13,587 nt of DNA from Candidatus Aenigmatarchaeota archaeon (GCA_030619735.1 JAUXAV010000020.1:1-13587); one strand, 5' to 3'. Counted from the first letter of the stretch, positions 1-7,090 are shown. The notes: generated by a model not told the origin, from the sequence alone. Program-made: numbers and translations.

Positions 1-1
1 T

Positions 2-289
2 GGCAGAAGAGGGTGCCCAGGAGGGAAAGAGAGAATCCATATCACTGCCTATGGTGATGTAATGACCTGTCCTTTGGTTCAGATTAGCTATGGCAATGTT
101 TTAAAAAAGCCCTTAAAAAATATTTTTGAGAGAATGAACTCCTTTCCTTTTATTAAAAAGTATAACAGGTTGTGCAAACATTGTTTTGATAAAGAATATT
201 ATGAGAAGATTTGCAGGCCTGCCGAAGAAATAGAAAACCCTCCTTTAAACATAGATGCTATTCTCCATTCTAGGACCTCCACCCAGTAG
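2..289 (+). CDS. Radical SAM/SPASM protein, C-terminal fragment (5' end outside window)
   Basis: This open frame enters from the left edge and stops at 287-289, so only the C-terminal ~95 residues are visible. It reads GRRGCPGG, then HITAYGDVMTCP and ISYGNV, then LCKHC and EKIC. This Cys-rich pattern is that of a SPASM/Twitch auxiliary Fe-S domain at the end of radical SAM enzymes: a Cys in GCPGG, the GDV-x-x-CP strand, the 'YGNV' turn, and later Cys residues. The radical SAM core itself (CxxxCxxC) must lie upstream, so the substrate cannot be told. The ATG at 62 is internal, because the SPASM signature begins before it. The last ~15 residues look non-conserved and run up to an IS630 remnant, so the natural C-terminus may have been altered. 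The family call is fairly secure; the function is unknown. Confidence 0.72.
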   Translation, partial: GRRGCPGGKERIHITAYGDVMTCPLVQISYGNVLKKPLKNIFERMNSFPFIKKYNRLCKHCFDKEYYEKICRPAEEIENPPLNIDAILHSRTSTQ

Positions 290-299
290 ATTATAGTAG

Positions 300-473
300 T
301 CGCACACACCCTCTAGTTACCCCCTGTGCAAGCTCTATTACCTTCCTGGTTATTCCCCTGAACTGAATCCTGATGAGAATGTATGGGGGTATCTGAAGGG
401 GAAGAAGCTCAAATCCCATACAGCCTGTTACAATGAGCATATATTTATTAACAGTGAATTCAATAATTACTAA
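300..473 (+). pseudogene. IS630-family transposase remnant (DDE C-terminal piece)
   Basis: In frame from about 300 to the stop at 471-473 the translation contains LYYLPGYSPELNPDENVWGY followed by LKGKKLKSH. The 'LPxYSPELNPxExxWxxLK' block is the hallmark of the C-terminal DDE domain of IS630/Tc1-mariner-type transposases, and the Glu after LNPD would be the third catalytic acidic residue. The frame is closed upstream by a TAG at 297-299. The N-terminal helix-turn-helix and the first two catalytic Asp are not present nearby, so this is a dead fragment. It sits between the radical SAM fragment and the first GT-C gene, and its 3' end contains the AT-rich stretch that probably serves as that gene's promoter. 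I did not find convincing terminal inverted repeats. Confidence 0.75.
438..452 (+). promoter_or_regulatory. Putative TATA element for the GT-C/methyltransferase/radical SAM operon
   Basis: An A/T-only run (TATATTTATTAA core) lies about 45 nt upstream of the ATG at 491. It would place transcription start near 470 with a leader of about 20 nt. It lies within the transposase remnant's reading frame. The AGGT touching the ATG is too close to act as a Shine-Dalgarno. This is inference from composition only. Confidence 0.35.
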
Positions 474-490
474 ACTTTTGGCGGCTAGGT

Positions 491-2218
491 ATGAAAAGAA
501 AATATCTGATAGGGCTGATTCCTGTAGTTCTTTACCTTATCCTAGCCATGGCGATCCTACCGAATACAGGGATAGCATGGGATGAAACAAGGTATTTTGC
601 AAGCGCAAAGGCAAGGGCATATTCCATATATTCTTGGGCAACAGGTTCCCCTGGGCTTGAGATGTGCTCCCTTGAGGAGGTTCAGCAGAACCCGGACAAC
701 TGGGGAAGGTGCTGGGACGGGAGGCCAAGGCTTTCCCAGACCTTTTCGGGCCTGACCTGGGCAGGCATATGGTTTCTGAACGGCAGGAGCCTTGATGTGA
801 TGTCTTCTGCAGCAGCGCACAGGATTTCAACAATAATCCTGACAATGATAGGGATATTCATACTCTTCCTGTTCGCAACAGAGGCATTCGGCCTCAATGT
901 GGGGATTTTCTCCTCTCTTGCCCTGATATTCATACCAAGGTTTTTCGCGCACTCACATTATGCAACAATGGATGTTCCTGTAGCAGTGATGAGCTTCCTT
1001 ACAATCTATCTCTTCTGGAAGGGCCTGAGAAGCTGGAAATTCGGGCTCCTTGCAGGGATTGTATTCGGCCTTGCCCTTGCAACAAAAATAAATGCATATT
1101 TCATTCCCTTTATACTTTTAATCTGGCTTGTGGTGAGCTACAGGGACAGGGTATGGAAATTCTTTATGGATATTAAAAAAAGGGTCTTTAAGCCCAGATC
1201 AATCCCGCTGGTATTCTACTCCATAATCCTCCTGCCCCTGATAGTCCTGGTCCTTGCCTGGCCCTGGCTCTGGATTGATACCATACCCAGATTTATCGAC
1301 TATATGTTATGGAATCTTGTGCATACCGAAGGCACGACAATATTCTATATGGGCCAGTCCTTTATAGACCTGCCCTGGCACTACTCCTGGGCCATGATGC
1401 TTTTCACGCTTCCCATACCCATAATTATCTTCTCCCTGATAGGGGGATTAAAGGGCATAAGGGACACGCTTTCCAATAAAAACAGGACATCCTTCCTGAT
1501 TATAACAGGCGCCCTTTTCATGCCCATACTGTTCACGCTTCCCATAGCAAGCCCGCATGACGGGGTCAGACTCTATATGCTTTCCTTCCCCTTTATAGCC
1601 ATCCTTGCCGGACTGGGCGCTGACTGGCTTCTGAGTTTTGCAGGAAAATACATAACAAAAAGAAATATCATGATGCTGGCAGCCGTACTGCTGGCCCTGC
1701 TTATTGTAATACCCGGCCTTCATGCTGTTTCCAGGGGGCATTCCAGCACAGCCACCTATTACAATGAGCTTATAGGAGGCCCTGAGGGGGCATACAGAAA
1801 CGGGTTCCAGGTGGAATACTGGGGAGAGGCATACCTTGATGCTGTTAAATGGCTCAACCAGAACGGAAAGGAGAATGCAGCCCTCTATGTCCCGATGGCC
1901 TGGAACATATTCAACACATACAGGTACGGGGACATAGGCCAGATAGGAAAGAGAACATCAGAGGGGAGGCACGACCTGAACTACTCCGCATTCCAGAGCC
2001 TCGGAGGCCAGGTTTTCGAGCAGTATGGCCTGCTAAGGAATGACTTCCGGCTGGTAAATGAATCAGCTGATGCAGACTACACCATCCTTCTGATGAGAAG
2101 GTGTGTTATTGAGGGATCAGGAGAACTGAAAGCATACCTCCGGGAGTGCGAGCCCCTCCACTCCATAATGCCGGACGGCGCTCCCCTTGTAATAATCTAT
2201 GATGCGGGATGTGTCTGA
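491..2218 (+). CDS. GT-C membrane glycosyltransferase (PMT/ArnT-like, GT39 superfamily)
   Basis: A 575-residue polytopic membrane protein. Residues 1-24 form the first membrane helix, followed by an outer loop with WDE (D31-E32), the acidic pair placed like the catalytic/metal motif of GT-C enzymes. About ten further hydrophobic segments run to ~residue 415. PRFFAHSHYATMD (149-161) and LALATKINAY (194-203) match the PMT/ArnT pattern of conserved Arg, His, Asp and a Lys after the third or fourth helix. The C-terminal ~150 residues are soluble and include YYNELIGGPEGA and YWGEAYLDAVKWLN, typical of this archaeal/bacterial PMT_2-like group. It would transfer a sugar from a polyprenyl-phosphate donor to a protein, lipid or glycan on the outer membrane face. 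It is the first gene of a three-gene operon. The acceptor cannot be inferred. A second GT-C gene lies at the right end of the window. Confidence 0.85.
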   Translation: MKRKYLIGLIPVVLYLILAMAILPNTGIAWDETRYFASAKARAYSIYSWATGSPGLEMCSLEEVQQNPDNWGRCWDGRPRLSQTFSGLTWAGIWFLNGRSLDVMSSAAAHRISTIILTMIGIFILFLFATEAFGLNVGIFSSLALIFIPRFFAHSHYATMDVPVAVMSFLTIYLFWKGLRSWKFGLLAGIVFGLALATKINAYFIPFILLIWLVVSYRDRVWKFFMDIKKRVFKPRSIPLVFYSIILLPLIVLVLAWPWLWIDTIPRFIDYMLWNLVHTEGTTIFYMGQSFIDLPWHYSWAMMLFTLPIPIIIFSLIGGLKGIRDTLSNKNRTSFLIITGALFMPILFTLPIASPHDGVRLYMLSFPFIAILAGLGADWLLSFAGKYITKRNIMMLAAVLLALLIVIPGLHAVSRGHSSTATYYNELIGGPEGAYRNGFQVEYWGEAYLDAVKWLNQNGKENAALYVPMAWNIFNTYRYGDIGQIGKRTSEGRHDLNYSAFQSLGGQVFEQYGLLRNDFRLVNESADADYTILLMRRCVIEGSGELKAYLRECEPLHSIMPDGAPLVIIYDAGCV

Positions 2219-2219
2219 T

Positions 2220-2963
2220 ATGTCACTGAAGACCCTTGCCCCCTCATATCTCAACAGGCTCAGGACAGCAATAGAGAATGCGGGTAGCGGCAGAAAGGCC
2301 CTGAACATAGGATGCGGCGACGGCGAATACGACCTTCACCTCTCCAAAAGGTTTGAATCAATCACAGGCCTTGACATAAACAGGAGGGACCTTTCCATTG
2401 CAGTGCAGAACCGGAAGAAGAACAGCAGATATCTCCTTGCTGACGGAAGGAGAATCCCCTTCAGGGACAGGGCATTTGACTGCGTGATATGCATAGATGT
2501 CCTGGAGCACACAGAGGATTACAGGAGGATAATATCCGAGATTCACAGGGTCCTCAGGAAGGGAAGCCGGCTTGTAATCTCTGTTCCCAGCAGGGAATAT
2601 CCCTTCACATACGACCCCCTGAATTTCCTTCTGAAACCCTTCGGGAGGCATGCCCCTATAGGCATATGGGGATTCGGACATCTCCGCCTCTACAGGGACA
2701 GCGAATTCAGGAGGGAGCTTGAGAAGGCCGGGTTCAGGGTGGAGAAGACAGAGTATCTTAACCATTACCTTGCGGGTCTTTGCGAAAACTACCTCTCCAC
2801 CCTTTTCCAGGGCACGGCCAAGGCAGGGAATGGCAGCAGGAGGCCCGGCAGCCCGCCCAAATTCCTGGTGAAGCTGGTGGGGCTGCTGCTCAGGCTCGAT
2901 AACAAGCTATTTAAAAATTCAAGGACAAGTATTGGTTTGTTAATCAGGGCAAAAAAGGTATAG
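2220..2963 (+). CDS. Class I SAM-dependent methyltransferase (Methyltransf_11 type)
   Basis: About 247 residues with a Rossmann methyltransferase fold. Motif I is LNIGCGDGEY (28-37 counted from this start). Then come GLDINRRD with the SAM-ribose acidic residue D52, LADGRRIPF (73-81), and DCVICIDVLEH (87-97), the motif IV/post-motif segment of UbiE/Methyltransf_11 enzymes. RVLRKGSRLVISVP follows. I chose ATG 2220 rather than the in-frame ATG at 2199. Position 2220 has GGATGTG (2207-2213), close to the GGAGGTG consensus, 6 nt upstream, and leaves 1 nt after the previous stop. The 2199 start would overlap the upstream gene by 20 nt and has no ribosome site. The substrate is unknown; the operon suggests a glycan, lipid carrier or small molecule of the surface pathway. 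Translation is probably coupled to the GT-C gene. Confidence 0.88.
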   Translation: MSLKTLAPSYLNRLRTAIENAGSGRKALNIGCGDGEYDLHLSKRFESITGLDINRRDLSIAVQNRKKNSRYLLADGRRIPFRDRAFDCVICIDVLEHTEDYRRIISEIHRVLRKGSRLVISVPSREYPFTYDPLNFLLKPFGRHAPIGIWGFGHLRLYRDSEFRRELEKAGFRVEKTEYLNHYLAGLCENYLSTLFQGTAKAGNGSRRPGSPPKFLVKLVGLLLRLDNKLFKNSRTSIGLLIRAKKV

Positions 2964-2967
2964 GTGA
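2962..2967 (+). promoter_or_regulatory. Shine-Dalgarno overlapping upstream stop codon
   Basis: AGGTGA, a strong archaeal ribosome-binding sequence, overlaps the TAG stop (2961-2963) of the methyltransferase. It lies 4 nt before the ATG at 2972. This fixes the start of the radical SAM gene and implies translational coupling. Confidence 0.75.
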
Positions 2968-2971
2968 CAGC

Positions 2972-4330
2972 ATGAAGGTATTGTTCATATTCCCCCCGCT
3001 AACAATGGAAGAGAGATACAGCAAAAGGGTAGGCAGTGTCGGCGGCTACCTTGCGCCGCTGGGCCTGGCCTACATGGCCTCTGTTCTTCTCAGGGAGGGG
3101 CATGATGTAAAGATAACAGATGCCCCTGCCCTCGGCTTCACCAATACTGATGTACTGAAGGAGATAGGAAAATGGGAGCCGGATTTCATAGGCATGACAG
3201 CCCTGACCTCCATGATTCAGAGGGTCTCGGAACTGGGCAGAAAGATAAAGGAGCAGCACCCGGATACCGTCCTGGGCATAGGGGGTCCCCATGCCACCAT
3301 AATGCCAAGGGAAACCCTGAGGGATACAAAGGCGGACTTTGTGATAATGGGTGAGGGGGAGATAACAATCCCGGACGCCCTGAGGAATGTCAGGAAATCC
3401 AAAAAGGCAGGCATAATCCAGGGAAAACCCGTGGAGGACCTTGATTCCATACCCTTCCCTGCCAGGGACCTGCTTCCCATGGAAAGGTACACTGCCCTGC
3501 CGAACAACTACAAGCGGGACCCCCATACAATAAACATGATAACAAGCAGGGGGTGCCCCTACCAGTGCACATTCTGCTGCAAGGCCATATACGGGATGAG
3601 ATACAGGCTGAGGAGCGTCGGTAATGTAATGGAGGAGATAAGGCAGGTGGCTGAAAAATACAATGCAAAGGAGATAGCATTCTGGGACGACCTCTTCACC
3701 ATGAGAAGGAAATGGGTGATGGGGCTCTGCGATGAAATCCTGAAAGAGGGCCTTGACATTGCATGGTCATGCGAGACCCGGGTGAACATGGTTGACAGGG
3801 AGATGCTGGCGAAGATGAAGAGGGCAGGCTGCTGGAACATCTTCTACGGGATAGAAGCAGGTGACCAGAGGCTCCTGGACAACATACAAAAGGGAACAAC
3901 CCTGGAGCAGGCCAGGAAGGCGGTGAGGATAACAAAGCAGTCCGGAATAGAAGTCAGGGGCTCCTTCATGATAGCCCTGCCAGGGGAAACCCCGGAGCTT
4001 GCCAGGAGCACCATAAGGTTTGCAATAGAGCTCGACCCTGACTATGCGCAGTTCACAGTGACAACACCCTTCCCGGGGACCAGGCTCTACAATGAGGCCT
4101 CAAAATGGGGGAGGCTGAGCAGGAGATTCAATGAATACAATGAATGGAATCCTGTCTTCGTCCCCAGGGGCTACAGGGATGCGGAGGAGGTGAAGGAAAT
4201 CCATAGGGAGGCCTTCAGGAGGTTCTATATGCGCCCCGGCTATATCCTGAAAAGAATCAGCAGGACAAGGTCCCTCTCGGATTTCAGAAGGAACCTGACA
4301 GGCCTGAAAATGATTATGGGATTCAGGTAG
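2972..4330 (+). CDS. B12-binding-domain radical SAM enzyme (BchE/HpnJ-like architecture)
   Basis: A 452-residue protein. Residues ~1-140 form a cobalamin-binding-type Rossmann domain: LFIFPPL at the start, APLGLAYMASVLL, GIGGPHAT (102-109) and MGEGE (126-130). The cobalt-ligand signature DxHxxG is not present where expected, after GHDVKITD (43-50); the site reads DAPALGF. It may therefore bind B12 base-off without His or not at all. The radical SAM core has CPYQCTFC (C195, C199, C202) for the [4Fe-4S] cluster, then FWDDLF (238-243) and FYGIEAGD. The C-terminal region (FPGTRLYNEA, AFRRFYMRP) matches the BchE/HpnJ-like group. Known relatives carry out C-methylation, ring formation or other difficult C-H chemistry, including archaeal lipid ring synthases; the specific reaction is not deducible. 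It is the last gene of the operon, ending 2 nt before the convergent CDP-alcohol phosphotransferase. Confidence 0.88.
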   Translation: MKVLFIFPPLTMEERYSKRVGSVGGYLAPLGLAYMASVLLREGHDVKITDAPALGFTNTDVLKEIGKWEPDFIGMTALTSMIQRVSELGRKIKEQHPDTVLGIGGPHATIMPRETLRDTKADFVIMGEGEITIPDALRNVRKSKKAGIIQGKPVEDLDSIPFPARDLLPMERYTALPNNYKRDPHTINMITSRGCPYQCTFCCKAIYGMRYRLRSVGNVMEEIRQVAEKYNAKEIAFWDDLFTMRRKWVMGLCDEILKEGLDIAWSCETRVNMVDREMLAKMKRAGCWNIFYGIEAGDQRLLDNIQKGTTLEQARKAVRITKQSGIEVRGSFMIALPGETPELARSTIRFAIELDPDYAQFTVTTPFPGTRLYNEASKWGRLSRRFNEYNEWNPVFVPRGYRDAEEVKEIHREAFRRFYMRPGYILKRISRTRSLSDFRRNLTGLKMIMGFR

Positions 4331-4332
4331 AT

Positions 4333-5088
4333 TCAGGCTTCCTTTCTCAGCCTTTTCCAGAACTCTGTCTCACTTTCCCCCTTCTTCTCCCTCTCCTTCC
4401 ATCCTCTCTTCCTTGCCAGCCACGCAATCCAGTAAAGGGGCATATACACTGCATAGAACAACAGGAATGCCTGAACGAAAATTATCTGGAACGAAGCCAG
4501 GAGCGCCACGATATAGAGCACAGGAAGGAAGAGCTCTGCAAGCCCTATCTTATAAAAAGCATTTGAGATTCTGCCGCCCTTCCCGGGTTTCTTTTTCAGC
4601 TGCCCGGTCACATTCATATATTCAAACCTCATCTCATGCAGCCTCAGGAGCAATTTAAACAGCGATGCAGAGGCCCCCAAAACCAGGAATATCACCATGT
4701 TGGTCATGGAATAAACCCCGAACCCTATGAATAAGAACACCAGATAGAAGAGGTCATGGCCCACAACATCCAGCAGCCTCCCGTAGTATGTGCTTCCATG
4801 GTATCTGGCCAGCTCCCCGTCAACACAGTCCAGTAGATATGCTATATTCAGCAGTACCGCGCTCAAAACAATGAAGTACCAGTGTGAAACCCAGAGAAAG
4901 GGGATAAAGGAGGCCATGACAAATACAATGGAAACCACTGTCACGCTGTTGGCAGGGACCCCCAGCATAAGGAACAGCCTTGTAAGGTATATGGAAACCC
5001 TCCTCAGCTGCTTCAGGTAGGCTGAGTAATCAAATTTGGGGTCCTGGCATATCCTGCGCAGCTCCTTTACGGATTTGGTCTTCCTCAT
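4333..5088 (-). CDS. CDP-alcohol phosphotransferase family membrane enzyme with a variant active-site motif
   Basis: A 251-residue membrane protein of the CDP-alcohol phosphatidyltransferase family. These enzymes transfer a phospho-alcohol from a CDP-activated donor to a second alcohol with loss of CMP. The signature starts normally as DCVDGELAR (87-95: D87, D90, G91, A94, R95) and continues as GRLLDVVGHD (103-112). Canonical spacing is D-x2-DG-x2-AR-x8-G-x3-D-x3-D. Here AR is followed by seven residues before G103, and the fourth acidic position (111) is His with D112 next to it. About six hydrophobic segments surround the motif, and the C-terminus is highly charged. The gene is monocistronic and divergent from the small membrane protein. 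A TATA-like run centred ~28 nt upstream of the ATG suggests a leaderless mRNA. The donor may come from the nucleotidyltransferase at 9789-10682 (inference). It could also be an ordinary phospholipid synthase. Confidence 0.87.
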   Translation of the reverse strand: MRKTKSVKELRRICQDPKFDYSAYLKQLRRVSIYLTRLFLMLGVPANSVTVVSIVFVMASFIPFLWVSHWYFIVLSAVLLNIAYLLDCVDGELARYHGSTYYGRLLDVVGHDLFYLVFLFIGFGVYSMTNMVIFLVLGASASLFKLLLRLHEMRFEYMNVTGQLKKKPGKGGRISNAFYKIGLAELFLPVLYIVALLASFQIIFVQAFLLFYAVYMPLYWIAWLARKRGWKEREKKGESETEFWKRLRKEA

Positions 5089-5112
5089 ACAATCTTATTA
5101 TTCTCGCATTCT

Positions 5113-5129
5113 AATATTTAAAAATAAAA
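5113..5129. promoter_or_regulatory. Shared AT-rich core of two divergent promoters
   Basis: The 65-nt gap between the divergent genes starting at 5088 (-) and 5154 (+) contains one 17-nt A/T-only stretch (AATATTTAAAAATAAAA). On the minus strand it offers TTTTTAAATATT centred about 28 nt from the ATG, the archaeal leaderless distance. On the plus strand the TTTAAAAATA half could serve the small membrane protein, which has its own Shine-Dalgarno. Confidence 0.5.
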
Positions 5130-5142
5130 CCATACACATTAA

Positions 5143-5149
5143 GAGGTGA
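5143..5149 (+). promoter_or_regulatory. Strong Shine-Dalgarno of the small membrane protein
   Basis: GAGGTGA, nearly the full complement of the archaeal 16S 3' end, lies 4 nt before the ATG at 5154. It supports the 88-codon frame as a genuine gene even though no family is recognised. Confidence 0.75.
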
Positions 5150-5153
5150 AGGA

Positions 5154-5420
5154 ATGGAAAGGACTGTTAGGATAACAAACATCATCATGATAATAATCGG
5201 GATATTGGTGCTCTGCGCAGCCTATTCCATGGCATGCCGGATGGACCTGGGAAACCCGACAATAACCTTCATTAAGGACCCGGGCAGGATTGCAACCATT
5301 CAGAGGCCTGTAATGCTCTTTATCGGAATAATATCCTCAATCAGCCTGGTCGGCGTATTCCTTATAGCTTACCCCCTGTTCTGCCTCAGGAAAGGCATAA
5401 GCTGCATCCGGTTCCGCTGA
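5154..5420 (+). CDS. Small two-helix membrane protein of unknown function
   Basis: An 88-residue protein that I do not recognise. It has two clear hydrophobic segments, about residues 8-27 (IIMIIIGILVL core) and 53-76 (VMLFIGIISSISLVGVFLIA). The loop between them, about 25 residues (MDLGNPTITFIKDPGRIATI), would face one side of the membrane, and a short basic tail ends in RFR. Cysteines are at 21, 28, 76 and 84. The strong GAGGTGA ribosome site and the fit between two neighbours support it as real: it is divergent from the CDP-alcohol phosphotransferase, and its stop codon directly abuts the stop of the convergent flippase-like gene with no spacer. It could be an accessory subunit of a membrane enzyme encoded nearby; this is speculation. 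Confidence 0.7.
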   Translation: MERTVRITNIIMIIIGILVLCAAYSMACRMDLGNPTITFIKDPGRIATIQRPVMLFIGIISSISLVGVFLIAYPLFCLRKGISCIRFR

Positions 5421-6359
5421 TTACTCCCTTAAGGACAGCAGCGCCCCCACCAGTGCAGGCGCCAGGCCGGTTATCACGAATGCCAGTATGCTCATTGCCA
5501 CTATGCTCCCTGCCCCGGCCCCAAAGGAGGAGAACATGGCTATGAGAACGGCCTCCCTGGTCCCGAACCCGCTTACTGTTACAGGTATGAGCCCTATTAT
5601 GGTGGCTATGGGGAACGCCGTAACAAATATATGAAAGGGGATATTCATCCCCATGGAAAGGGCCACCATATAGCTTGCTGTATAAACCCCGAGCCAGCCA
5701 GCCAGGGTCACTACAAAGGGAACTATAAGGGCGCCTGTCCCCGGCATGTTCCCATAGAAATGCTCAAATGCCTCCCTTGCATTCTCCTTCATCCTCCTGG
5801 GAACCATAACCCTGTGCACAATCCTCATGACCCTGGCACTGAGCTCCCTTTTCATAAAGAACATCAGTGCTGCAACAAACAGCACAAACCCTGCTATGGT
5901 GACCGTTATCAGCGCCATGTCAAACACATATCCTGCAAGCAGCCCGAGCCCTATTATGGCAATGGCAAAGAGCGAGAGCATATCCATTGCCTTATCCAGG
6001 ACAACACTGGAGCTGCACTCACCCAGGCTTTTCTCTGCCTTTTCCCTGATATAGCCTATCCTCATAAAGGTGCCAAGCCTGCCCGGGGTGAGCATGCTGT
6101 AGAACGTTCCTATCAGATACACCTTCACAAGATAGGGGAACCCGAGCCTTATCCCCTGCCGGTCCAGTATGTATTTCCATTTGTAGGTCTGCAAAAGTAT
6201 ATAGGGTATAATGAGCAGGAGCGCAGGCAGGAGATACAATACCTCAACAGAATAAAAGGCCTCTGCTATCCTTTCGGGCCCGCTTCTTATTATTATATAT
6301 ATCAATATGACTATCCCTATCACAGGAAGTATCTTCTTCAGATTTTTCCATTTTTCCAT
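5421..6359 (-). CDS. Flippase-like membrane protein (LPG_synthase_TM / UPF0104 family, AglD C-terminal-like)
   Basis: A 312-residue protein with about eight hydrophobic segments, matching the lysylphosphatidylglycerol-synthase transmembrane (UPF0104) family. Seen motifs are TPGRLGTFMRIGYI (91-104), the charged SSVVLDKAMDML (117-128), and IPVTVSGFGTREAVL (258-272), corresponding to the family's P-x-(S/G)-G-x-G-x-(R)-E block. In archaea this domain is often found as the C-terminal half of AglD-type proteins, behind a GT2 domain. Here it is a separate gene starting 4 nt after the stop of the GT2 gene, in the same operon. The family is thought to help translocate or position lipid-linked substrates, so it may act on the polyprenyl-phosphate sugar made by its partner. 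The exact activity is unproven for most members. Confidence 0.85.
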   Translation of the reverse strand: MEKWKNLKKILPVIGIVILIYIIIRSGPERIAEAFYSVEVLYLLPALLLIIPYILLQTYKWKYILDRQGIRLGFPYLVKVYLIGTFYSMLTPGRLGTFMRIGYIREKAEKSLGECSSSVVLDKAMDMLSLFAIAIIGLGLLAGYVFDMALITVTIAGFVLFVAALMFFMKRELSARVMRIVHRVMVPRRMKENAREAFEHFYGNMPGTGALIVPFVVTLAGWLGVYTASYMVALSMGMNIPFHIFVTAFPIATIIGLIPVTVSGFGTREAVLIAMFSSFGAGAGSIVAMSILAFVITGLAPALVGALLSLRE

Positions 6360-6363
6360 GCAA

Positions 6364-7077
6364 TCACTCCAATATATCCCTCAGCCTGGTCCTGAGTATG
6401 GCCAGAAACATCCTTGGCACAGCGCTCCTCATCCTGAGCGTGGAATGCTCCACATCCCTCCATTCTATAGGGACCTCCCTTACAATATATCCTTTCTTCT
6501 TCATAAAATACAGAAGGCATGCATCAAAGGCAAAGTTTTTTTCCTGCACCCCATCAATAACACCCTTTATCACCCTGCTCCTGAACACCTTAGCCGGACA
6601 TTGCGTGTCCCTATACGGCAGACCCAGTATCAGCCTCACCAGCATATTGAATCCCCTGCTCGCGATTATCCTCCCCAGGGGCTGTTTCTTCACTATCCTG
6701 GCCCCCTTTATCCATCTGGAGCCCATTACCCCGTCATAGTTCCCTATCTTCCCTGCCAGCTCCGGAATCTCTTCCGGAGGGGTTGCCCCGTCCGCATCCA
6801 CATACACCACCAGCTCCCCTGTCACAAGCCTTATGCCCTCTATTATGGCCCCGCCCTTCCCCATCCTTCCCTCAAAATACCTGTATTTTACCTGGGGATA
6901 TTTTTTCGCAAACCCCTTCACCACACCCAGGGTATTGTCCCTGCAGCTGTCCATTATAACATATATCTCAAAGCCCCCCTTCCCCCTGAAAAACCTGACA
7001 TACCTCTCCAGGGTCCTGCCTATCCTTTTCTCCTCATTCCTTGCCGGCATTATTATGGAATACCTTGGCTGCGCCAT
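6364..7077 (-). CDS. GT2 polyprenyl-phosphate sugar synthase (AglD/ALG5/DPM1-like)
   Basis: About 237 residues of a GT-A fold family 2 glycosyltransferase. Visible motifs, numbered from this start, are SIIMPARNEE (7-16), MDSCRDNT (42-49, a variant of the DDxSxDxT nucleotide site that keeps one of the two leading Asp), GKGGAI (73-78), VDADGATPPEE (93-103, the DxD metal site), GSRW (119-122) and YRDTQCPAKVF (155-165). The DTQCxxKxF block is typical of dolichyl-phosphate-glucose/mannose synthases. It would transfer a sugar from UDP- or GDP-sugar to polyprenyl phosphate at the cytoplasmic face. I chose ATG 7077 because AAGGAGG (7084-7090 on this strand) lies 6 nt upstream. The in-frame ATG at 7101 adds eight residues but has no ribosome site. 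It is co-transcribed with the flippase-like gene, 4 nt apart. Confidence 0.87.
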   Translation of the reverse strand: MAQPRYSIIMPARNEEKRIGRTLERYVRFFRGKGGFEIYVIMDSCRDNTLGVVKGFAKKYPQVKYRYFEGRMGKGGAIIEGIRLVTGELVVYVDADGATPPEEIPELAGKIGNYDGVMGSRWIKGARIVKKQPLGRIIASRGFNMLVRLILGLPYRDTQCPAKVFRSRVIKGVIDGVQEKNFAFDACLLYFMKKKGYIVREVPIEWRDVEHSTLRMRSAVPRMFLAILRTRLRDILE

Positions 7078-7083
7078 CAGATG

Positions 7084-7090
7084 CCTCCTT
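7084..7090 (-). promoter_or_regulatory. Shine-Dalgarno that decides the GT2 start
   Basis: AAGGAGG on the minus strand lies 6 nt upstream of the ATG at 7077. It would be inside the coding sequence if the ATG at 7101 were used, so it favours the shorter protein. Confidence 0.7.

Noticed and set aside
62..289. ATG at 62 as the true start of a 75-residue protein
   Set aside because: The SPASM signature (GCPGG, HITAYGDV) is already readable in the same frame from position 2, so the gene continues from outside the window.
2199..2219. Methyltransferase start at ATG 2199
   Set aside because: It overlaps the upstream gene and lacks a ribosome site; ATG 2220 has GGATGTG at good spacing.
5631..6395. 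254-codon plus-strand frame opposite the flippase-like gene
   Set aside because: It is rich in His, Pro, Cys and Tyr without domain logic and lies antisense to a well-matched membrane protein; a shadow frame.
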